NCBI RefSeq assembly: GCF_000813325.1
Contig: NZ_BBQE01000006.1
Source of the DNA: Sulfurospirillum cavolei
GTDB lineage: Bacteria > Campylobacterota > Campylobacteria > Campylobacterales > Sulfurospirillaceae
DNA length: 64,000 nt
Reading direction: 5' to 3' (one strand)
The translations under genes were made by a program, and so were the position numbers. The notes beneath the pieces were generated by a model, which made no database searches, was not told the origin of the DNA, and worked only from the letters and a program-made list of their open reading frames with translations. Positions 53,491 to 62,955 of this stretch are shown here, piece by piece; within the stretch, counting starts at the first letter, position 1, and every line of letters begins with the position of its first letter.

Positions 53491-53680
53491 ATCTCATCCT
53501 TTTTGTGAAGTTTAATAAACACATCAGAAGGCGCATCGTTTGCGCATTCTAATGTACTTAATCGCGTCGTTTCATACGCTTTCAACGAAATAGCCTCGGT
53601 TACTTTGTACTTTTTTTTCGTCAATTAAGAACTCGGTTTACGAAATTATAATATAGCCAAGGGGATTTAAAAGGGATTTT

Positions 53681-54499
53681 TTATCCCCTCTTCGTCCGCC
53701 TTTTAATCACCCCGTATAAAACGAGCGATGCAACCGCCATTACGAGTGAAAGGGCTTGACCTTTACTCATCCACCCTCCGTACACAAAGCCGATTTGGAA
53801 ATCGGGTTCACGCCAAAACTCCGCCGTAAAGCGCGCTAAAGAGTAAAAAAGACCGTACAGCGCAATCAATTCACCGTCGAATTTTTTAGACGAACGGTAC
53901 ATGTAAAGCAAGAGAAAAACCGCCAATCCTTCCAATAACGCTTCGTACAACTGAGAAGGATGACGCAAAACGCCATCTACGTAAATGCCCCACGGTACGT
54001 CGGTTACGCGGCCGAAAAGCTCTTGATTTAAAAAGTTTCCGATACGCCCGAAAATATACCCCACGGGTACGCTTAAAGCGACAAGGTCCAAAAGTCGCCA
54101 GATATTTACTTTGTATTTGAGGTAGAAAAACCACGTTCCCAGTAAAAATCCTACAATCGCGCCGTGATAGCTCATACCGCGAATACCGACGAACGTTCCG
54201 TCCATAAAAGGGTTAAACATCTGCCACGGATGTGCCAAATAATAGTCCAAATGCGGATCGTAAAACAAAATATACCCGATGCGTGCGCCTAAAACGATCC
54301 CGATTTCGATCCAAATAAAATAACTTTCCAAAATTTGATTCGAAAAACCGAGCGCATCTTTTTTGACAAAAAACTTTGCGGCATAAAGCGCTCCTAAAAG
54401 GGCTAACATGTACATCAATCCATACCAATGTACGGCAACGGGGCCTAATTTAAAAGCGACCGGATCAAAATGAGCGTAAATATGATTCCAAAACGGCAT
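53681..54499 (-). CDS. lgt: Prolipoprotein diacylglyceryl transferase
   Basis: Lgt attaches diacylglycerol to the lipobox cysteine of prolipoproteins. The 272-residue protein has about seven membrane segments and the key motifs VHWYGLMYM and GMSYHGAIVGF. The Lgt signature GRIGNFLNQELFGRVTDVPWG is near residue 140, and HPSQLYEALLEG follows. ATG 54499 has AAGGAAAATA before it and is preferred to the 9-codon longer frame. It is upstream of frdC on the same strand, but the gap suggests separate transcription. Confidence 0.96.
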   Translation of the reverse strand: MPFWNHIYAHFDPVAFKLGPVAVHWYGLMYMLALLGALYAAKFFVKKDALGFSNQILESYFIWIEIGIVLGARIGYILFYDPHLDYYLAHPWQMFNPFMDGTFVGIRGMSYHGAIVGFLLGTWFFYLKYKVNIWRLLDLVALSVPVGYIFGRIGNFLNQELFGRVTDVPWGIYVDGVLRHPSQLYEALLEGLAVFLLLYMYRSSKKFDGELIALYGLFYSLARFTAEFWREPDFQIGFVYGGWMSKGQALSLVMAVASLVLYGVIKRRTKRG

Positions 54500-54588
54500 T
54501 ATTTTCCTTATAATCAATCTTGACATGTAGACTTTTTACCGTAGCCTACGGCATGCTAAAGTTTGCCGACGCCGTCGGTCAAATGAAA

Positions 54589-54609
54589 AGAAAAGTTTAC
54601 CTTTTCTTG
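54589..54609. terminator. AT-rich hairpin after the CHASE-PAS-GGDEF gene
   Basis: AAGAAAAG, a 5-base loop (TTTAC) and CTTTTCTT form a perfect 8-pair stem just after the stop of the GGDEF gene on the minus strand. Low GC makes it a weak terminator candidate. Confidence 0.35.
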
Positions 54610-54622
54610 GTTAAGAAAGTGT

Positions 54623-56914
54623 TTAGAACGAGATATCTTGCGTATAAACTTCACATTCTACGCGATTGCGCCCGTGCGCTTTTGCACGGTACAACGCTTC
54701 GTCCGCTCGCGCGACCATACTTTTTTCATCATCGCCGATATGAAACGTCGCCACGCCGAAACTGACCGTTTTGCTTCCGATGCGGCTGAAGGCATGGCTC
54801 TCGACCAAAGCGCGTAATTTCTCCGCCAAAGCGTACGCCGCCGCAAGATCGCATTGGGGTAGCAAAATCAAAAACTCTTCTCCGCCCCATCGTCCGAGCG
54901 CGTCTTCTTTACGAATACGGCTTTTTAATACCGAAGAGAGCTCTTGCAATACGATGTCGCCGACTTGATGACCGTAAGTATCGTTGATTGATTTAAATTT
55001 ATCGATGTCTAAAAGCGCAATCGAAAACGCCGAGCGGTGTCGTTTTGCCAAGCTCAGATACAATGCGAACAGTTCATCGAGTTTCAAACGATTGTACAAT
55101 CCCGTCAATTGATCGGTTACCGAAAGTTCCTCGATACGCTTTTTATCGGTAATGTCGTTACGAATTGCCATATAGCCGATCAAACGATCCGCATCGTCGT
55201 AGCGCGGCGCAATGATCGTATCAACCCAATACGTCGAGCCGTCTTTACGTCGATTTTTAATCTCTCCGTGCCATGAAGTACCCGTTTGTAGTGTTTTCCA
55301 CATCGCTTCGTAAAACGAAAGCGGAACGTCCGGATGCCTTAAGAGACGGTGCGTTTGAGCTATCAATTCCTCTTTGGTATAACCCGAAATTTTACAAAAT
55401 GCGTCGCTTGCTTCGGTAATCACCCCTTGCGTATCGGTGCTAGAGATCATAACGTACGTGTCGATAATATTTAAATAGCGCTCGATTTCCCTTCTCGATT
55501 TTCGATACTCGCTCATATCGCTACAGGTTAGAACCACTTTTTCGATCGTTTCAAAATCGGCTTTAAAAATCGGTTGCGCGTTCATCAATAACCATAAGAT
55601 TTCGCCCCCTTCCCGTCGATGCCCCATCATGACGTTGTAACACGCTTGCTTGGTCGCCAAAACTCTGTAAACGGGACGTTCTTCTTTTAAAAACGCTCTT
55701 CCGTCTTCATGACACGCATTGAGATTTGTGGGCGGAGACTTGAGCATATCGCTCAAAGAGAGGTTAAACATCTCTTGCGAAGCAAGATTGCACTCAATCA
55801 AATTACCTTGTGCGTCAAATACCATCACGCCTTCGCTCATTGCTTGAAAAATCGAGCGGATTTCCGCTTCGGACTCCAACAGTCGATGTGTTTTTTCCTC
55901 GGCAATACGATACGCTTTTTCGCGTGTGTGCTGCAATGCATAAATCCATGCGCTTAAAAGAGCAAACAAAAGCACGCCCAAACTCATCTGAACCGCCGGA
56001 AGGTAGCGTCCTAAACCGATATCGAGCACTTGATCGGATTTAAAATAAAGCGTCCATTTTTTACCGTAAAGTTCCAATACAATGTAACGTTCGAATTTTG
56101 GCATCGTTAAAGCGGGTTTTGAGTCGTAAAGCCTCTTTTGAAGCACCGGCGTATCGCCGTCGTAGATTTCAAAATCCACCATAATATAGTTAGCTTCCAA
56201 GAGCGTTTGAAAGAGCGTTTGTGCTTTAACCGCTACAAAAACGATCCCCTTGGTTTGCGCCAAACGCTGTGCATCGGATAACGGAAGTGCCATATGAGTG
56301 TAGACCGGATGCAAAATGATAAAACCGGGTTTTTGATCGTCGTTCTTTTCTTGAACCAAATCAATTTTCGACGAAAGCGTCGTTTCCGCACGTGAAATCG
56401 CATGAAAAATCGCCTCTTTACGAACCTTTTCGCTCATGAGGTCGTATCCTAGTCCTTTTTGGTTGTGTTCGGTAAAAGGCTCCAAATAGGTAATTGGAAA
56501 AGCGATTTCGCCGGCTTCTTCTTGCGGAAAAATCGTATAATAGGGAAAACCCTCATTCCACAATTCACGCTCGTGCTCAGGACGATCGTGTGCTCTGACA
56601 AGCGGCGCGTAGCCTAGGGCATGAAGTCCCGGAAAATTTTGTTCTACATGATGTTGATCGGCAAAATGTTTCCACTCCAGACGCGTTACGTTCGAAGATG
56701 CGTTCATAAACGCAACCGCGCTTTGAAGCAATTGCACGTTCGAATCGAGTGCTTTTTCGATCAGTAAAATGACTTGGTTTGATGCGTTGGTAAAACGGGT
56801 TTGTTCCGTTTGCTCGATCCACTCTTCGCTCTTCCATGCGACGAAGGCAGAGACGAAAACGCCGATCATAAAGATAAGTAAGGGCCATAAAATTTTGTGC
56901 AAAAGACGTTTCAC
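54623..56914 (-). CDS. CHASE-PAS-PAS-GGDEF membrane diguanylate cyclase
   Basis: The 763-residue sensor has one N-terminal helix and a periplasmic CHASE domain (about residues 40 to 290, with LHALGYAPLV and GYDLMSEKVRKEAIF). A second helix lies near residues 305-325. Two PAS/PAC modules (LLESEAEIRSIFQAMSEGVM, and TDTQGVITEASDAFCKISGYTKEEL) and a GGDEF domain (LTGLYNRLKL and RWGGEEFLILLPQ near 685) follow. It should make cyclic-di-GMP in response to a periplasmic ligand. GTG 56914 has GAGGA at a proper distance, and a TTG three codons earlier is the alternative. Confidence 0.9.
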   Translation of the reverse strand: MKRLLHKILWPLLIFMIGVFVSAFVAWKSEEWIEQTEQTRFTNASNQVILLIEKALDSNVQLLQSAVAFMNASSNVTRLEWKHFADQHHVEQNFPGLHALGYAPLVRAHDRPEHERELWNEGFPYYTIFPQEEAGEIAFPITYLEPFTEHNQKGLGYDLMSEKVRKEAIFHAISRAETTLSSKIDLVQEKNDDQKPGFIILHPVYTHMALPLSDAQRLAQTKGIVFVAVKAQTLFQTLLEANYIMVDFEIYDGDTPVLQKRLYDSKPALTMPKFERYIVLELYGKKWTLYFKSDQVLDIGLGRYLPAVQMSLGVLLFALLSAWIYALQHTREKAYRIAEEKTHRLLESEAEIRSIFQAMSEGVMVFDAQGNLIECNLASQEMFNLSLSDMLKSPPTNLNACHEDGRAFLKEERPVYRVLATKQACYNVMMGHRREGGEILWLLMNAQPIFKADFETIEKVVLTCSDMSEYRKSRREIERYLNIIDTYVMISSTDTQGVITEASDAFCKISGYTKEELIAQTHRLLRHPDVPLSFYEAMWKTLQTGTSWHGEIKNRRKDGSTYWVDTIIAPRYDDADRLIGYMAIRNDITDKKRIEELSVTDQLTGLYNRLKLDELFALYLSLAKRHRSAFSIALLDIDKFKSINDTYGHQVGDIVLQELSSVLKSRIRKEDALGRWGGEEFLILLPQCDLAAAYALAEKLRALVESHAFSRIGSKTVSFGVATFHIGDDEKSMVARADEALYRAKAHGRNRVECEVYTQDISF

Positions 56915-57030
56915 CGCTTCCAATCCTCATGGTAGAATCCACACAAAGATTGTAGCGAAAAAGAGAGAAAAGTAAGGAATCAAGGGGAAGAAGGCAAGGA
57001 AAACCCTTGCCTTGAAGAAGATTCAGAAGC

Positions 57031-57459
57031 TTATTTGACTTCGATTTTTTTGACTTCGGCTTTCTCGACTTTGAGCTTGGGAAGTACAACTTCTAGTACA
57101 CCGTTTTCACTGCTTGCCTCAATATTTTCGACATCGACGTTATCGGGAAGCGCGAAACTTCTTTGGAATTTACCGTAGGAACTTTCGACTTTATAGTAGT
57201 CTTTTTCTTTGCGCTCCTCTTTGAAACTTCTCTCTCCCGAAATAATCAACTGATTTTCTTTCAAGTCGATGTGAATATCTTCTTTTTTAACACCGGGAAG
57301 ATCAACCTCGACGTGATACGCAAATTCGCCCTCACGCGTGCTCACACTCGGCTTAAACGCGGAGATACCGTTCTCGTCCGACTGATCAGGATAGTAGCCG
57401 AACACCTTGTTCTCAAGCTCTTTAAGTTCTCTAAACGGATTGAATCGTGTCACTAACAT
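57031..57459 (-). CDS. Hsp20/alpha-crystallin family small heat-shock protein
   Basis: Small ATP-independent chaperone of 142 residues. The start RFNPFRELKELENKVFGYY is typical of bacterial Hsp20. The alpha-crystallin domain has YHVEVDLPGVKKEDIHIDLKENQL and the C-terminal motif region GVLEVVLPKLKV with the I/V-x-I/V type tail. It stands alone. I did not recognise a HrcA or HspR operator in the 212-base upstream gap. Confidence 0.95.
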   Translation of the reverse strand: MLVTRFNPFRELKELENKVFGYYPDQSDENGISAFKPSVSTREGEFAYHVEVDLPGVKKEDIHIDLKENQLIISGERSFKEERKEKDYYKVESSYGKFQRSFALPDNVDVENIEASSENGVLEVVLPKLKVEKAEVKKIEVK

Positions 57460-57671
57460 GGCTAACTCCTTGTATTGTTTTTTGATGAGAGAAGTTTAGC
57501 CCAAACCTATCAAGGATGTCTGCCACTTAAGTAGCACAAAAACCCTTTTTTAATCACGGCTTTTAGGCAAAGCCTACGCTAAGTCGCTCCGGTACAAAAC
57601 AAAAACCATAGGTTCAATGTTTCTCTCAAAAGCTTGCCTCTTGAGAGGGTAGCACGTGGTTTGTATGACGT

Positions 57672-58328
57672 TTATTCCTCGGGAAGGTGTTCGAGCAGGT
57701 TTTGGGAGTCTTTGATGAAAATTTCTTTGCGCTTCACGTCAATCAATCCTTGCTTTTTGAGCGATTGAAGGTTTCGATTGAGCACTTTGCGCACCGTTCC
57801 TACAAGACTAGCGAGCTCTTCGTGTGAAAGGTTGTTGATGAGTTTGAGCGTCTGTTTTCCCTCGTGCTCCTCGATGTTCCGCGCGATCAGCTTAATCAAA
57901 CGCGTCGTCGTATCGTAGAGAGAGAGTTCGCTTGCCAAATTTTCGACGTCGCGCAACTGCTTGGCGACATAAGGAAGAAACAATTTGTTAAACGAGGGTT
58001 TCGTTTCGATCCATTCGCGAAACAGTTCGATGGGGAAAACGAGCATTTTAACTTCGTCCAATGCCATAGCGACGTTTTCGTGAAGCTTGCCGTCCAATAA
58101 ACTGACGACGTCGTACATGTCGCCTTTGCTCAGCAAGTACAAAATCTGTTCTTTACCGTTTTCAAAGTTAATTTGAGAGACTTTCACGCGCCCTTCCAAA
58201 ATAACGAAGAAGTGCTCCAAACACTCTTCCGGACGCATCAACACCTCGCCTTTTTTGACAAAGCTCACTCGCCCGAAGCGTGAAATATCCTCATGAAGTT
58301 CTTGTTGAATGACCTCAAGCGCGTACAT
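57672..58328 (-). CDS. Crp/Fnr family transcriptional regulator
   Basis: The 218-residue protein has an N-terminal cyclic-nucleotide-binding fold (FGRVSFVKKGEVLMRPEE, FFVILEGRVKVS, LLSKGDMYDVVSLLDG) and a C-terminal winged helix (NNLSHEELASLVGTVRKVLNRNLQSL). It has no cysteines of the FNR [4Fe-4S] kind, so it is not an oxygen-sensing FNR. The recognition helix reads VRKVLNR where most relatives have RETVSR, so DNA specificity may differ. It lies directly before a YchJ-like gene. Possible targets include the FNR-type box at hcp, but this is unproven. Confidence 0.85.
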   Translation of the reverse strand: MYALEVIQQELHEDISRFGRVSFVKKGEVLMRPEECLEHFFVILEGRVKVSQINFENGKEQILYLLSKGDMYDVVSLLDGKLHENVAMALDEVKMLVFPIELFREWIETKPSFNKLFLPYVAKQLRDVENLASELSLYDTTTRLIKLIARNIEEHEGKQTLKLINNLSHEELASLVGTVRKVLNRNLQSLKKQGLIDVKRKEIFIKDSQNLLEHLPEE

Positions 58329-58727
58329 TTATTCGACCTCTCCGTCTAAATACATCCACGCTTTGCCGTAGCGTTTGAAGCGCGAATGTTCGACATGTAA
58401 ACCCTCTTTACCCTCATGAACGTACGTTGCGCGAAACGAAACTTTGCCGACTTTGTCGTTGACGCCGCCTTGCCATACGCTTAGAACCTCTACGTTCACC
58501 CATGCGATACGCTTACATGTAGCGATAATCTCTTCTTTGAGATGTTTGTCACGCGAATGTGGATGCGTCGTTTGCACCAAATAATCCGCCAAACCGAAGA
58601 CAAGCGCACTAAAACGCGAACGCATTAATGCTTCACATGTCGGCGCGTTAATTGCTTGATGGTAAGGTTCACAACACGTTTCGTACGGTTTTTGGCTACC
58701 GCAAGGACACAAATCGGCTTTTTTCAT
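58329..58727 (-). CDS. YchJ-like SEC-C metal-binding protein
   Basis: The 132-residue protein has an N-terminal SEC-C zinc motif CPCGSQKPYETCCEPYH and a C-terminal NTF2-like domain with RSRFSALVFGLADYLVQTTHP, the YchJ family plan. The function is unknown. It ends where the Crp/Fnr gene begins, so the two are probably co-transcribed. Three variants of the ACATGT core occur in its 3' half. Confidence 0.9.
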   Translation of the reverse strand: MKKADLCPCGSQKPYETCCEPYHQAINAPTCEALMRSRFSALVFGLADYLVQTTHPHSRDKHLKEEIIATCKRIAWVNVEVLSVWQGGVNDKVGKVSFRATYVHEGKEGLHVEHSRFKRYGKAWMYLDGEVE

Positions 58728-58815
58728 GAGACGTCTTTTTGGGTGAAATTCAACGCTTATTATAGCAAACCTTCTTTCAACTTCTTTTGTACGTGTTTTG
58801 GTTACACTTCGCGTT

Positions 58816-60003
58816 ATGAAAGTTTCATTGCTCCCGTTTTACACCTCGCTTCGCCCGTGGTTTCCCGTTTTTTGTTTAACGATTTGCGCGTTTATTTTCA
58901 ACACCACCGAATTTGCGCCCATCAGTCTTTTATCCGACATCGCCCGCGATTTTCGTATGAGCGAAGCGCAAGCGGGGCTGATGATGAGCGTTTACGCGTG
59001 GATCGTAGCGACCGTATCGTTGCCCTTAATGCTCTTAACCCAGTCGGTCGAACGCAAAAAACTTTTGCTGATGCTTTTGGTATTTTTTATCGGCGCACAT
59101 CTGCTCTCAAGCGTTGCGTGGAGCTATACGACCTTGATGGTCTCACGCGTTGCTATCGCGTTTGCCCATGCGATTTTTTGGTCGATTACCGCTTCGTTGA
59201 CCTATCGCTTAGCACCCAAAGGTCAAACCACGCGCGCACTCAGCATCTTAGCGACGGGAAGCGCTTTGGCGGTGGTGTTGGGATTGCCGATCGGGCGTAT
59301 TATCGGGCAAGCGTTGGGGTGGCGTTTTACGTTCGGGTGTATCGCCGCATTATCGACCCTCATGCTTTTCTTTCTCGTCAAGCTTCTGCCTTTGCTTCCA
59401 AGCGTCAACGCCGGATCGCTTAAAAGCCTGCCGTTGTTATGGAAACGTCCGGCATTGCTGGGTATTTACTTGCTCACGATTGTCACGATTACCGCGCACT
59501 TTACCGCCTATACCTACATCGAGCCTTTCGTGCAACAAGTCTCGCTCTTGGGAGAGACGTTTGCCACGACCGCACTTTTTATCTTCGGAACGTCCGGACT
59601 TTTAGGAAGCGTGATCTTTGCCAAGTTCAAACAACGCCATCCGTTTCGCCTGATCGTCTTTGCTTTAAGCATGCTGATCGGCGTACTTTTGCTGCTCTTA
59701 CCGCTTGGATTCTACCCTCTTAGTTTGAGTCTCTTGTGTGTCCTATGGGGCATTGCGGTTTGTTTGGTCAATCTCATTTTACAAATCAGCGTCTTGGAAC
59801 TTTCCCCCGACGCGACCGACGTGGCGATGTCGATGTACTCGGGCATTTACAACATCGGTATCGGTGGAGGTGCGTTTGTAGGCAGTCTGGTCATTTCGCA
59901 CAGTTCTATGGCATACGTCGGCTTCGTCGGCGCACTGTTTGGGAGCTTTGCGCTGGCGTTGGCGGTTTGGCTTTGGAAGCGGTATCTTGTAGAGAGACGT
60001 TAA
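58816..60003 (+). CDS. MFS transporter, sugar-efflux (SotB/YdhP-like) type
   Basis: The 395-residue protein has twelve predicted membrane helices. The family motif region FNTTEFAPISLLSDIARDF near residue 25 follows the DHA1 exporter style, and PLMLLTQSVERKKLL is the loop 2-3 motif. SAVVLGLPIGRIIG-type motif C is present as ALAVVLGLPIGRIIGQ. Members export sugars, drugs or purines, and the substrate is unknown here. ATG 58816 is preferred to the GTG-type start six codons upstream. It is not part of an operon. Confidence 0.88.
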   Translation: MKVSLLPFYTSLRPWFPVFCLTICAFIFNTTEFAPISLLSDIARDFRMSEAQAGLMMSVYAWIVATVSLPLMLLTQSVERKKLLLMLLVFFIGAHLLSSVAWSYTTLMVSRVAIAFAHAIFWSITASLTYRLAPKGQTTRALSILATGSALAVVLGLPIGRIIGQALGWRFTFGCIAALSTLMLFFLVKLLPLLPSVNAGSLKSLPLLWKRPALLGIYLLTIVTITAHFTAYTYIEPFVQQVSLLGETFATTALFIFGTSGLLGSVIFAKFKQRHPFRLIVFALSMLIGVLLLLLPLGFYPLSLSLLCVLWGIAVCLVNLILQISVLELSPDATDVAMSMYSGIYNIGIGGGAFVGSLVISHSSMAYVGFVGALFGSFALALAVWLWKRYLVERR

Positions 60004-60006
60004 ATC

Positions 60007-62856
60007 TTACATGTCAAACGCAACGACGCGGTTTCGCCCTTGCGCTTTGGCTTCGTAGAGTGCTTTATCGGCTTTGTCGAAGACTTTGACGATACTATCG
60101 TATTTTTCAAATTGCGCTACCCCGAAACTCGCCGTAATCGAAACCACTTCGGGAAACCTGTACGCGGCAATGCTTTCGCACAGTTTTTCCGCCAAAGTTT
60201 TAGCCCCGTTTTTGTCCGTGTTGCGGCAAATGAGCAAGAACTCTTCGCCGCCCCAGCGTCCGAGCACATCGCTTTCGCGTTTGGCACTCATCACGATTGC
60301 GGCGATGCTTTTGAGTACCTCATCGCCTCGTTTATGCCCGTAATTGTCGTTCACGTTTTTAAAATAATCCAAATCGAATAAAACAATCGAAAGCGGCGAT
60401 TGATAACGATCGAACAGCTTTTTTTCCTGCTCCAAAATATCATCCAGCTTTAAACGGTTGTGAATACCCGTAAGCTTGTCGGTATTGGAGAGGATTTCCA
60501 ATTTAGCGTTGTATTGATGGAGTTGATACTGCCTGATCAGTACGATAAAAACAATAAAACCGATGAACGCCGAAATCATATAAACATAGGTATAGTCCAT
60601 ATGCCCCTCAATATTGACCGATATCCATTTGTTTAAAATCGCTTGCTTTTGGGTCGCATCGATCGAATCGATCGCTTTTTCAAATAACGAGAGCAAAAGC
60701 GGCTCATCGCTTCGAGCGGCAATACTAAGGTCTATTTTTTCATCCAGTTTGCTAATGATTTTTAAGGAACCGAAATAGTCTTTTTGAATCTGATACGCCA
60801 TCGTCGGCAATGTCCCGATAAACCCGAAAAGCTTCTTTTGCGCCACTTGCTTGAGTCCCTCTTCGTCGCTTAGGGTATCGACAAATTGAAGATTCGGATA
60901 ATGAACCCTCAAAATATCGCCGTACGCATACCCTTTAGTTATACCGATGGGCTTGCCCGCAAGCGCGTTCATGTCTACGTAAAACACGTTGTCTTCCCCC
61001 GAAACCAACACAAGCGGTATTTGCATGTACGGATGGGTAAAATTGAGATATGCCTTACGTTCGGGCGTAGCGATGGAAAGCGATAAAATGTCGCACTGAC
61101 GCTCTTTAGCTTTAAGAAGCGATTCCGCCCACGTGCGCGTCGGTATCAAATCGATCGGAACGCCTAAAAACGTCTCCATAAGGGCGATATAATCGGCAAT
61201 GATACCCACGTGCTTCCCGTTTTGGTTCATCTCCAAAGGCATTTGATCGGGATTGATACACATACGAATACGGTTTTTTTGCGCAAGGTATATCTGCTCG
61301 TCTAAGGAAAAGGCCAATCTCAACTCTTTGGACATAATGCTTTTCGACCACTTGGATTTCAGCGCGTCTAATTCATCGGGCGTGACGCTGTGCAAGGCTT
61401 TGTTGATAATCCCTTGTAGGATTTCGTCTTCGGGTTGCATCACGATGTAAAGGTTGCTATCTTCCAAATTTTTGAGCGCGACTTTAAAAGCGACATGTAA
61501 GTTGGTGAGCATCTCTTTTTCGATGATATAATGCGCCGTAAACGCATCGTCGACTCCGGCGTCGATCAATCCGTATGCGATTGCTTCGAGCATCTCTTTG
61601 GCGGTTTCATACTCCACAACGTTGAGCTCGGGATACTCCTCTTTGAGGTATTGCGTCGTCGGCCACCCTTTGCCCGCACCGACCGTTTTACCTTTGAGCG
61701 TTTCCATCGTGCTGATGTCGTGACGCTTGGTTTGGGTGATGAGGGCTAAGTCCATCGTGATAAATTTATCGCTGAAACGAAAATGGTGACGTCGCTCCGC
61801 GGAGGGAATGAGCGGTTGCGCCATCTGAATCTCTTTGTTTTGAAACTTTTCATACACGACAGGCCACGTACCGCTGATAAAATTGAAATGTAAGCCTACT
61901 TTCTTGCCTAAAAGTTTCAAATAATCAATCGAAAAACCTTTCGCCTCCCCCTCTTCGTTAAAATCGTACGGATACCATCCCAGCTCGTTGGTCACGCTGA
62001 TGCTTGGATGCGTCGCGATATACATTTTTTCATGTTCGCTAAGCTCAACGCTTTGCGTGTTTGCAGGCGAAGTTTTTTCGTGAACCAGCGGAAGGTATTT
62101 GCGCTTGATCTTTACATGTAAATCTTGCGGCATGGCATCCAACATCTTATTAAAAAGCGAGATAAATTCAGGCCAATCCTTTGCCGTCGCAACAGACTGC
62201 TCTTCGGTGGCGTAGCGCGTGAGATTGGAAATCTTGACGTTATCCAGACGATAATTTTTAACAAACATGCTCATAATCGCAATATCGCCGATAAAACCGT
62301 CGACGTTATGCTCGTTGACCGCCCTCATCGCTTCAAGAGAATTGGCATAAGTGATGTAGGTAAAATGCGGAAAATCGTGTTTGAGCTTCTCGTTAATCAC
62401 GTAGTTAGGAACCACGGCGATTTTACGCATACTCCCGTTAAAGAAGATTTCGGAAGGAAAGGTTTTGGACGTTAAAAGCGAGAAAGGAAAAGCACAATAG
62501 GCTTTGCTAAAAAGCATCGTTTGGTGGAGTTGGGAATTAGGCGTCAACCGTAAAATGACGTCGATACCGTCATGCGTTTTCACACGCTCCAACGCTTCCG
62601 CCCAACTGCCCTCGGTTTCGTATTCGATTTTGAGATTGAACATAGAAGCAAAAAATTTGATGTACTCGACGCTGATGCCTACATATTCATTTTCGTGCAT
62701 AAATTGATAGGGCGGAAGGTCTTTCGTGATGCGAACGTGAAGGGTTTTGGTTTTATCCAACCATGCTTGTTCTTGTGGACTTATCTCAACCGTAGCGGCA
62801 TGCAACCATCCAAGAAAGTACGCCGTTATAAAAAAAAGGGAGACGATCACTTTCAT
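60007..62856 (-). CDS. Multi-domain periplasmic-binding GGDEF sensor
   Basis: The 949-residue protein begins with a signal peptide (VIVSLFFITAYFLGWLHA). Three bacterial extracellular solute-binding (SBP family 3-type) domains follow in tandem, at about residues 25-250, 265-500 and 510-750. One transmembrane helix lies near 765-787. A GGDEF domain follows (LTGIHNRLKL near 805, RWGGEEFLLICRN near 875). It should report an amino acid-like ligand to cyclic-di-GMP synthesis. A TTACATGTAA copy lies in the first binding domain, and the gene ends 4 bases from the convergent MFS gene. ATG 62856 is used, five codons inside the longest frame. Confidence 0.9.
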   Translation of the reverse strand: MKVIVSLFFITAYFLGWLHAATVEISPQEQAWLDKTKTLHVRITKDLPPYQFMHENEYVGISVEYIKFFASMFNLKIEYETEGSWAEALERVKTHDGIDVILRLTPNSQLHQTMLFSKAYCAFPFSLLTSKTFPSEIFFNGSMRKIAVVPNYVINEKLKHDFPHFTYITYANSLEAMRAVNEHNVDGFIGDIAIMSMFVKNYRLDNVKISNLTRYATEEQSVATAKDWPEFISLFNKMLDAMPQDLHVKIKRKYLPLVHEKTSPANTQSVELSEHEKMYIATHPSISVTNELGWYPYDFNEEGEAKGFSIDYLKLLGKKVGLHFNFISGTWPVVYEKFQNKEIQMAQPLIPSAERRHHFRFSDKFITMDLALITQTKRHDISTMETLKGKTVGAGKGWPTTQYLKEEYPELNVVEYETAKEMLEAIAYGLIDAGVDDAFTAHYIIEKEMLTNLHVAFKVALKNLEDSNLYIVMQPEDEILQGIINKALHSVTPDELDALKSKWSKSIMSKELRLAFSLDEQIYLAQKNRIRMCINPDQMPLEMNQNGKHVGIIADYIALMETFLGVPIDLIPTRTWAESLLKAKERQCDILSLSIATPERKAYLNFTHPYMQIPLVLVSGEDNVFYVDMNALAGKPIGITKGYAYGDILRVHYPNLQFVDTLSDEEGLKQVAQKKLFGFIGTLPTMAYQIQKDYFGSLKIISKLDEKIDLSIAARSDEPLLLSLFEKAIDSIDATQKQAILNKWISVNIEGHMDYTYVYMISAFIGFIVFIVLIRQYQLHQYNAKLEILSNTDKLTGIHNRLKLDDILEQEKKLFDRYQSPLSIVLFDLDYFKNVNDNYGHKRGDEVLKSIAAIVMSAKRESDVLGRWGGEEFLLICRNTDKNGAKTLAEKLCESIAAYRFPEVVSITASFGVAQFEKYDSIVKVFDKADKALYEAKAQGRNRVVAFDM
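62112..62121. repeat. TTACATGTAA dispersed palindrome, copy 8
   Basis: This exact copy is inside the tandem-binding-domain GGDEF gene and is read as part of DLHVKIK. Confidence 0.6.
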
Positions 62857-62940
62857 GGCACGCCCTATCAAGACAAGAGTGTTTCGGGGCTTAGTATACT
62901 AAAAATTTTCTACAAATGCGTTATGCCGAAACATTTAGCC

Positions 62941-62950
62941 TTACATGTAA
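62941..62950. repeat. TTACATGTAA dispersed palindrome, copy 9
   Basis: This exact copy is 6 bases beyond the stop codon of the LysE-type gene, so it sits in a terminator-like place. Confidence 0.6.
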
Positions 62951-62955
62951 CGTTT

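Noticed and set aside
57623..57647. CTCTCAA-N11-TTGAGAG inverted repeat as an HspR operator for the Hsp20 gene
   Set aside because: The arms are in the opposite orientation to the HspR element (CTTGAGT-N7-ACTCAAG) and it lies closer to the Crp/Fnr gene end than to the Hsp20 start.
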